Source: JAGQSZ01 sp049647585 (lineage in GTDB: Bacteria > Actinomycetota > Acidimicrobiia > Acidimicrobiales > Microtrichaceae). Taken from it: a stretch of 64,000 nt of DNA. The translations under genes were made by a program, and so were the position numbers. This document shows positions 59,098 to 64,000 of the stretch, piece after piece; position 1 is the stretch's first letter, and every line of letters begins with the position of its first letter. Under the pieces are notes generated by a model that ran no database searches, was not told where the DNA came from, and saw only the letters and a program-made list of their open reading frames with translations. The DNA lies in assembly GCA_049647585.1 (NCBI GenBank), contig JBARXY010000020.1:1-64000 (forward strand), read 5' to 3'.

Positions 59098-59883
59098 AAC
59101 CCGGATCAGCTTGCGGTAAAGAGAATCGAAGGTCGCCACGATGTCGTTCGCCCGATAGCCGAGGTCGTGGACCGGGCAACGGTCACCGACCGCCTCATTG
59201 AGGATCGTCCGCTGAGGGATGAAGGGGTGCCAGACGGCGCGTTTGCCCATCAGGCGGTTCAGGGCTTCTTCCTGGCGCATCGCCTCGATCGAAACTGCGG
59301 GCGCACGGTTGACGATCACGCCTCCGATATCCAGCCCCGGATTCAGGTCGGCCCAGATGTCCTCGACGACGCTCAGCACCGCCTCCGCGCCTCTGATGGA
59401 CAGCGCCGACAACTCGACAACCATGAGTACCCTGTCGGCCAATGCCAGGCCGGACCGGGTCGTCGGACCGAGTGATGGGGCGCAGTCCACGAAGACGAAC
59501 CTGTAGTCGTCCTTGATCGGGTCGATGGCAGAGCGCAGTCGGAGAGTCGACTCCCGGTCCGTCGAATCAGCTTCGCGGTCGATCAAGTTGGCGCTGGCAG
59601 GCAGGACATCAACGCCCTCGCCCCAGCCGGAGGTGACAATCGCGGCTCGGGCGACCTTGGACTCACCGGTCCGCAGAACGTCGCCCACCGAAAGGTGCTC
59701 GTCGCTCGCCTCGACGCCGAGTGACCAACTGGCGCTGCCCTGTGGGTCAAGGTCAATGACCAGACATCTGTCGCCCGCGCGCTGTGCTGCTGCGGCCAGT
59801 CCGAGAGTGACGGTGGTCTTGCCCACTCCGCCCTTCTGGTTGAGTACTGCAGCTACCGTCGAACGTCTCTCCACGGCCAACAT
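59083..59883 (-). CDS. ParA/Soj-like ATPase (orphan)
   Basis: About 266 residues from ATG 59883 (MLAVERRSTVAAVLNQ), with TAGAAC 8 bp before it, consistent with a leaderless transcript. The deviant Walker A is NQKGGVGKTTVTLG, the second strand LVIDLDPQGSASWSLGV, and Walker B VFVDCAPSLGP, all typical of ParA partition ATPases, which form dynamic gradients on DNA. No ParB or parS is adjacent, so it may position another cargo, a chemoreceptor, carboxysome-type or unknown complex. It is convergent with and overlaps the MFS gene by 15 bp, and is divergent from the dienelactone-hydrolase-like gene 46 bp away. Confidence 0.9.
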   Translation of the reverse strand: MLAVERRSTVAAVLNQKGGVGKTTVTLGLAAAAQRAGDRCLVIDLDPQGSASWSLGVEASDEHLSVGDVLRTGESKVARAAIVTSGWGEGVDVLPASANLIDREADSTDRESTLRLRSAIDPIKDDYRFVFVDCAPSLGPTTRSGLALADRVLMVVELSALSIRGAEAVLSVVEDIWADLNPGLDIGGVIVNRAPAVSIEAMRQEEALNRLMGKRAVWHPFIPQRTILNEAVGDRCPVHDLGYRANDIVATFDSLYRKLIRVSAKS

Positions 59884-59929
59884 CGTGACACGTTCTACGC
59901 AACGGTGAGACACCTGCAATCCTGTAGCC

Positions 59930-60589
59930 ATGGCGACTTCTGGCACTGCCTATCTCGTCCAACCCGATGATGGCCCCGGGCCGGGAGTTCTGCTGCTGCA
60001 CTCATGGTGGGGGCTGACGAGGGGAGTGAAGGACACCGTCGAGTTGCTTGCAGACTCAGGCTTCACAGCCATGGCTCCAGATCTGCTCGGAGGTGTTCTG
60101 CCGACAACCGCAGATGAAGCCCGTACCGCTCTGTTGGACTCCGACCCCAATGTCACGGCCGAGCTCGTGTTGTCGAGTCTGGTGACACTACGGGCACATT
60201 CGCTGGACCCCGAGGCGTCGATCGGCGCGGTCGGATTTGCGATGGGGGCATCGTGGTCGCTTTGGGCGGCGACGCGAATGCCTCAGGACATCGGCGCTGT
60301 TGTCGCCTATTACGGAACCCAGAACCTGGATTTCGATGACCTGACCGCACCTGTCCTGGGTCATTTCGCCGAGCACGACGATCTGGTCAGCGAGGACGAC
60401 AAGGTCGAAATGCACGCCCGATTGCTGTTGTCGGACAAGTCCGTCGAGTTTCACGACTACAAGGGCACGTCGCACGGTTTCGCCGAGGTGAACCCTTCAG
60501 CCCGATTCGACCGGGTCTCGACGCAGCTCGCCTGGAACCGGACGGTCACGTTCCTCGCAATGAATCTGTCCCGCTCCGAACCGACCTAA
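59930..60589 (+). CDS. Dienelactone hydrolase-like protein without the nucleophile
   Basis: The 219-residue alpha/beta-hydrolase begins YLVQPDDGPGPGVLLLHSWWGLTRGVKDTVELLADSGFTAMAPDLLGG, the dienelactone hydrolase start. The nucleophile elbow, normally G-F-(C/S)-M-G, reads VGFAMGASWSLW, with Ala in place of Cys or Ser. The remaining triad residues are present: Asp in GHFAEHDDLV and His in GTSHGFAEV. It is therefore likely non-hydrolytic, or a recent inactivation. Its stop overlaps the end of the convergent RarD gene by 4 bp. A single-base T-to-G change in the Ser codon (TCG to GCG) would explain the Ala. Confidence 0.82.
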   Translation: MATSGTAYLVQPDDGPGPGVLLLHSWWGLTRGVKDTVELLADSGFTAMAPDLLGGVLPTTADEARTALLDSDPNVTAELVLSSLVTLRAHSLDPEASIGAVGFAMGASWSLWAATRMPQDIGAVVAYYGTQNLDFDDLTAPVLGHFAEHDDLVSEDDKVEMHARLLLSDKSVEFHDYKGTSHGFAEVNPSARFDRVSTQLAWNRTVTFLAMNLSRSEPT

Positions 60590-61515
60590 CCGCCAAGCGG
60601 AACGACGCTCGGAGCGTTCCGATAGTGAAGGATCGAGTCGATGGACAACATCGCGAGCGCCGCCCAGACCAGCGCGAACCCTATCCAGCGGGTGGCCGGC
60701 ATCGACTCGTGGAAGATGAACACAGCGCACAGGAACTGCATGACCGGGGTCAGGTACTGGAGCAGACCCAGGAGCGTCAGTGGGATTCGCCTGGCGGAAG
60801 CCGCGAACAGAATCAGGGGGACCGCTGTCACCAAACCGCTCAGCGCCAACAGGATCGACAACGACAGCCCACCTGAGCCGAATTCCAAGGACCCGGTAGT
60901 CGACAGGTAGATGATCACCACCACCGCCACCGGGGTCAGGGCAGCTGTCTCGGCTGAGAGCGACCGTATGGGGCTGAGCGCGATCCGCTTCTTCATGTAG
61001 CCGTAGCTCGCGAACGAAAATGCCAGTGTCAGCGAGATCAGCGGGAACGACCCGTAGGCGACGGAGATCACAAGTACCGCTGTTGCCCCGAGCCCTACCG
61101 CAGCCCACTGGAGCGACCTGAGACGTTCACGCAGCAGAACCACGCCCATACCTACGGTGACGAGTGGGTTGATGAAGTAGCCGAGAGCCGCCTCGAGCAC
61201 ACGGTTCTGTTCGACTGTCCAGACGTAAACGAGCCAGTTGATTGCAATGAGTACAGCTGCGGCGAGCAGTTCGAGCACCTGGGACCTGTCAGCCAGAAAT
61301 GGTCGGATCCAGGACCAGTCCTTCCTCACCAACAGGGCGAGACCCACGACGAGCAGCGACCAGACGATCCGGTGGCTCAGGACCTCGATTGCGCTGGTTG
61401 GTTCCAGAGCATGGAAATAGATGGGGAAGAAACCCCAGATCGTGTAGGCGGCGATGCCGACCAGGGCCCCGATTCTGGTTTCGCTTGTCCCAGTCTTCGG
61501 GCTCGGCTCGTTCAT
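60586..61515 (-). CDS. rarD: RarD-type EamA transporter
   Basis: The 309-residue membrane protein has ten hydrophobic helices and the RarD subgroup features: GIAAYTIWGFFPIYFHALEPTSAIEVLSHRIVWSLL near the N-terminus, INWLVYVWTVEQNRVLEAALGYFINPLVTVGMGVVLLRERL, SFASYGYMKKRIALSP and LLQYLTPVMQFLCAVFIFHESMP. RarD is the EamA-family protein first linked to chloramphenicol sensitivity; the natural substrate is unknown, and it may export metabolites. It lies on the minus strand, tail to tail with the dienelactone-hydrolase-like gene and about 27 bp before the next minus-strand gene's end. Confidence 0.92.
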   Translation of the reverse strand: MNEPSPKTGTSETRIGALVGIAAYTIWGFFPIYFHALEPTSAIEVLSHRIVWSLLVVGLALLVRKDWSWIRPFLADRSQVLELLAAAVLIAINWLVYVWTVEQNRVLEAALGYFINPLVTVGMGVVLLRERLRSLQWAAVGLGATAVLVISVAYGSFPLISLTLAFSFASYGYMKKRIALSPIRSLSAETAALTPVAVVVIIYLSTTGSLEFGSGGLSLSILLALSGLVTAVPLILFAASARRIPLTLLGLLQYLTPVMQFLCAVFIFHESMPATRWIGFALVWAALAMLSIDSILHYRNAPSVVPLGG

Positions 61516-61542
61516 CGCGCCTCTGCTGGCGGGAACATGGGA

Positions 61543-62382
61543 TTACCAGAGCTCGTCGGTGTACTTGTCGGTACCCGGCACTGTCGGAATGAACGGCGCG
61601 ACCAGGCGGATGTCACCCATTCCCGAACCCTGCAGAGCAGAGGCGTAGGTCTTGACCCGGTCCCAGACGTTGCGGGGATCGTCGGTCAAGAACAGCAACT
61701 GCATGCTGCGCTGGCGGGTACCGGGCCCCGAACCGAGCTTCATCGGGGCGTTGCCCTCTTCGCCCTTGGGGATGACGGGACGCCAATGCAGAACCTGGTC
61801 GACTGCCGACGTCTCACCGTCTGGGCCGTCCCCGAAGAGAGCCTCATTTCCGGATTCACGGAACCACTCGACGAGGTCTCCTTGGGAGGTCCCGTCAGGT
61901 CGGTCGACGTGGATGCTGACAAGGCCCTTGTAGGGATGGTCCAGTGCCATGTGGGCCGGGACGCCCGACTCGGTGCGTCGATCGGAATCGGTGATGAAGT
62001 ACAGCGAAGTATGGGCGTGCTGTCTCTCCTCGAAGCCCCGCCCGTTGGAGTAGAGCTCGAAGACCTGGCGATTGGCCCATGCGAAGTGTTCGGCCTCGTG
62101 GCCCTTGTGGACGAAGTACGTCGCCAGATAGGAACCGGCATCGATAGGTTCAGCGACAGCGTGCTCGGTGTCGACACCTTCGGGAAACCGCAGGTCTTTC
62201 AGCTCGCGGGTTGCGACCCATCGCGCGCCGGCGAACAGCCACGGGCCGACCATGCAGCCCGAGTAAAAATGATCACGTTCGTACCAGTTGTTGTAGGCCA
62301 CTTCATGGCCACGAGTGGGGTCGACCAGCGTGAAGAGCATCGAACCGACCTGGACACCTTCGTCAGCTCCGTATGGCTCCAT
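61543..62382 (-). CDS. Uncharacterised protein, possibly ferredoxin-like dimeric alpha+beta barrel
   Basis: The 279-residue protein starts at ATG 62382 with a strong GGAGGA site. I do not recognise a named family. The beginning MLFTLVDPTRGHEVAYNNWYERDHFYSGCMVGPWLFAGARWVA, and the pattern N-W-Y-x-x-D-H followed by G-x-x-x-A-x-R-W, resemble EthD-like or other dimeric alpha/beta-barrel proteins that bind ligands or heme. A second half-domain with similar strand spacing follows (VSIHVDRPDG...LVEWFRES). There is no signal peptide or membrane segment. It lies immediately upstream of rarD on the same strand. A role in aromatic or steroid metabolism is conceivable but not shown. Confidence 0.7.
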   Translation of the reverse strand: MEPYGADEGVQVGSMLFTLVDPTRGHEVAYNNWYERDHFYSGCMVGPWLFAGARWVATRELKDLRFPEGVDTEHAVAEPIDAGSYLATYFVHKGHEAEHFAWANRQVFELYSNGRGFEERQHAHTSLYFITDSDRRTESGVPAHMALDHPYKGLVSIHVDRPDGTSQGDLVEWFRESGNEALFGDGPDGETSAVDQVLHWRPVIPKGEEGNAPMKLGSGPGTRQRSMQLLFLTDDPRNVWDRVKTYASALQGSGMGDIRLVAPFIPTVPGTDKYTDELW

Positions 62383-62524
62383 TACTCCTCCGATGGGTGG
62401 CTCCGGGCTGCGGGCGCAGCGGAGTAACGGTACATCCTCGGGTCATTGTCGAAATGCGGTCACTAGGCTGACGCCGAATTGCTGCGCGGGTCCTCCCGCG
62501 GTGGCCCACGAGAGTGAGGCATTG

Positions 62525-63739
62525 ATGTCAACCGTTTCCCCGACACCTGAGAATGACAGTCCCGAAGCTGGCCAGAGCGTCCCTGCAGACTCGGTGGCCG
62601 AACCGGTCGCCCGCCCAAAGATCGGCCAGAGCGCGCCCGCGGGATCCGTGGTGGCCGGACCGGTCACTGGCCCGAAGATCGGCCAGAGCGCCCCGGCCGG
62701 ATCGGTGGTCACAGCGCCCCAGCACGCGGACGAAGACCCGACGCACTCGGCATCCGGTGGGGTGGGAGTGGGCCGGGTGGTCGATGTGGTGATCGACTCA
62801 GTCGGAGTCACAGATGTCGAGGTCCGACTGGCGGACGGTCGATTGGGGATAGTCAAACGCAGCGAGTTGACGGGGGCAGTTTCCGTCGGCGACACCGTCC
62901 GGGCGGCTCTCCTTGCCAGAGAACACCCCAAGGGTGTGGAGATGTCCGTTACCTGGGCAAACCAGCTGGATGCCTGGGAACGGATCGAAGCGGCAGTTGC
63001 CCACTCGACGCCGGTGACGGGCACCGTGACCAAAGCTGTCAAGGGTGGGTTCGTCGTCGACATCGGGGTCCGCGGCTTCTTGCCGGCGTCTCTGGTCTCG
63101 GCCGAGCCTTCGAGCGCCACCAAGGACCTCGTCGGGACCCAGATCGAGGCACTGATCACCGATGCCGACCGCCAGAAGGACCGGGTGGTGCTGAGCGTGC
63201 GCGATCTTGAGCGGCGACGACGTCGGGTCAAGGAACGCGAACTGCTGCGCTCATTGAAGGTAGGGACCAGAACCGCGGGAACCGTCGTGAGCGTTGCCGA
63301 CTACGGAGCGGTTGTGGATCTGGATGGAGTCAGGGGACTGGTTCACCGCAGCGAGGTGACCTGGGGTCGCCTTGAGGATGTCGCCGATTTCGTCTCGGTC
63401 GGCGATTCGGTCGAAGTGGTGGTCCTGGACCTCAACAAGTCCAAACGGAAGGTGAGCCTGTCGATCCGTCAGGTCACGCCTGACCCCATGGACGCTGTGG
63501 CGGTCGGCGAGGTCGCAGCCGCAACTGTGGTGAGGGTCGTCGAGTACGGGGCCTTCGTCCGTCTCGACGACAACGGAGTCGAAGGGCTGGTCCACATAAC
63601 CGAGCTTTCCGACGTGCCGGTGCGCCGGCCCGACGAATTCATCAGCCCGGGTGAGCAGTTGACGGTGAAGGTCCTAAAGAAGGATATGGGCCGAAGGCGT
63701 CTGGCGCTCTCGGCCCGACGCTTCGTCATCGACGGCTGA
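62525..63739 (+). CDS. S1 RNA-binding domain protein with N-terminal repeats
   Basis: About 404 residues from ATG 62525 with GTGAGG upstream. The first 75 residues contain about two to three 19-residue repeats (GQSAPAGSVV...GPKI), encoded by 57-bp DNA repeats. Four S1-type OB domains follow: VGRVVDVVIDSVGVTDVEVRLADGRLGIVKRSE, TPVTGTVTKAVKGGFVVDIGVRGFLPASL, TRTAGTVVSVADYGAVVDLDGVRGLVHRSEV, and AAATVVRVVEYGAFVRLDDNGVEGLVHITEL. This is the RpsA-like arrangement, with the later domains best conserved. It may be an S1 homologue or S1-like RNA chaperone for ribosomes; true RpsA lies elsewhere if present. It ends convergent with the P450. Confidence 0.85.
   Translation: MSTVSPTPENDSPEAGQSVPADSVAEPVARPKIGQSAPAGSVVAGPVTGPKIGQSAPAGSVVTAPQHADEDPTHSASGGVGVGRVVDVVIDSVGVTDVEVRLADGRLGIVKRSELTGAVSVGDTVRAALLAREHPKGVEMSVTWANQLDAWERIEAAVAHSTPVTGTVTKAVKGGFVVDIGVRGFLPASLVSAEPSSATKDLVGTQIEALITDADRQKDRVVLSVRDLERRRRRVKERELLRSLKVGTRTAGTVVSVADYGAVVDLDGVRGLVHRSEVTWGRLEDVADFVSVGDSVEVVVLDLNKSKRKVSLSIRQVTPDPMDAVAVGEVAAATVVRVVEYGAFVRLDDNGVEGLVHITELSDVPVRRPDEFISPGEQLTVKVLKKDMGRRRLALSARRFVIDG
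62571..62710 (+). repeat. 57-bp coding repeats in the S1-domain gene
   Basis: AAGATCGGCCAGAGCGC begins units at about 62618 and 62675, with a degenerate earlier copy from about 62571. They encode the 19-residue repeats before the first OB domain. Confidence 0.8.
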
Positions 63740-63760
63740 TCAGGCCGATGCTGATCAGGC
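63736..63760. repeat. Duplicated CTGATCAGGC carrying both convergent stop codons
   Basis: CTGATCAGGC occurs at 63736-63745 and 63751-63760. The first copy contains the stop of the S1-domain gene (63737-63739). The second contains the stop of the opposite-strand P450 gene (63757-63755). The core TGATCA is palindromic. Confidence 0.85.
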
Positions 63761-64000
63761 TGCGAGGTCGACCTTCGTCGGCGTGAAAGTGCACCTCATC
63801 CGCTTGATCCCGTGGATGAATGCCGACTGGAGGTAATCCGGCTCGCCCGTGATCTCCAGGTCTGGGAGCCAGCGGAAGATCTCCTCGAAGATGATCGCCA
63901 GTTCTCGTCGAGCCAGGTTTGCCCCCAGGCAGAAGTGTGGCCCCGCAGCTCCGAACGCAACGTGTTCGTTGGGCGAGCGGGTCAGATCGAAGCGGAAAGG
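63755..64000 (-). CDS. Cytochrome P450, C-terminal end (partial)
   Basis: Only the last 81 residues are in the window; the gene begins beyond 64000. The minus-strand frame reads RFDLTRSPNEHVAFGAAG, then PHFCLGANLARRELAIIFEEIF, which is the heme-binding loop with the axial Cys in F-G-x-A-G-x-H-F-C-L-G, followed by WLPDLEITGEPDYLQSAFIHGIKRM and the tail KVDLAA. The wording is closest to bacterial P450s of the CYP125/142-like sterol group, but this cannot be decided from the end alone. It would use ferredoxin-derived electrons and O2. It is convergent with the S1-domain gene, 15 bp between stops. Confidence 0.92.
   Translation of the reverse strand, partial: PFRFDLTRSPNEHVAFGAAGPHFCLGANLARRELAIIFEEIFRWLPDLEITGEPDYLQSAFIHGIKRMRCTFTPTKVDLAA

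Noticed and set aside
59083..59883. Chromosome partition (parAB) locus or replication origin
   Set aside because: No ParB, parS-like palindrome cluster, DnaA or gidB genes surround the ParA.

Overview
This window is GC-rich, densely coded chromosomal DNA from a member of the Actinomycetota. The evidence is a DUF222/HNH (13E12-type) endonuclease with a LexA-like box, an F420-type LLM oxidoreductase, a mycofactocin-type short-chain dehydrogenase, DUF3499, an MpaB/DUF2236 protein, a mycoredoxin-like protein, frequent GTG/TTG starts and several apparently leaderless genes. The abundance of acyl-CoA and steroid-type enzymes without mycobacterial cell-wall genes makes an Acidimicrobiia-like or related aerobic heterotroph plausible. 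That placement is inference and no genus can be named. I see no rRNA operon, prophage, insertion sequence or CRISPR array.

Layout. 1-5.2 kb: the end of a membrane glycosyltransferase-like protein, a family-2 glycosyltransferase, and an ABC exporter ATPase with its FtsX-type permease. 5.2-17.6 kb: small-molecule and lipid metabolism, namely an SdpI-like membrane protein, a ketosteroid isomerase with all three catalytic residues, an uncharacterised protein, a mycofactocin-type SDR divergent from an amidase, an LLM oxidoreductase, a PAS-GGDEF-EAL protein, a crotonase, and a translationally coupled MpaB/TetR/ABC1-kinase operon. 17.6-25.4 kb: the HNH endonuclease, a coupled acyltransferase/thioesterase/SDR operon, a lone DUF234-type ATPase, CorA with a decayed CorA relic beside it, and a TacA/TacT toxin-antitoxin pair. 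25.6-29.2 kb: a large lipoprotein subtilase with a beta-propeller-type C-terminus.

29.6-45.9 kb: a paired acyl-CoA dehydrogenase, a proline-rich membrane protein, an MgtE/SLC41-like transporter, a sulfatase, ArsC, a nitronate monooxygenase-like flavoprotein, a SpoIID/LytB protein, an EEP hydrolase with a degenerate SDR and DUF3499, a carotenoid oxygenase, class I fumarase and a patatin. 46-64 kb: a CopC/CopD-YcnI copper module, tRNA-Arg(CCU), a quinone-oxidoreductase-like MDR, HMG-CoA lyase with acetoacetyl-CoA synthetase, ArfB with a mycoredoxin-like protein, a fatty acid desaturase, an Rpf/lysozyme-like lipoprotein, a VIT-type transporter, Fe/Mn SOD with an MFS exporter, an orphan ParA, a dienelactone-hydrolase-like protein lacking its nucleophile, RarD, an S1-repeat protein and the end of a cytochrome P450.

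The most unusual theme is repeat structure. Many genes end in short tandem duplications (12-18 bp units) that copy the stop codon region, and several conserved proteins (fumarase, a hotdog thioesterase, DUF3499, CopC/D, S1) carry tandem low-complexity insertions. This suggests lineage-specific micro-/minisatellite growth tolerated at gene ends and surface loops. Other points worth checking are the MpaB/TetR/ABC1 operon with a leaderless promoter, the subtilase with Asp at the usual oxyanion Asn, the long hairpin after it, and the CorA relic.
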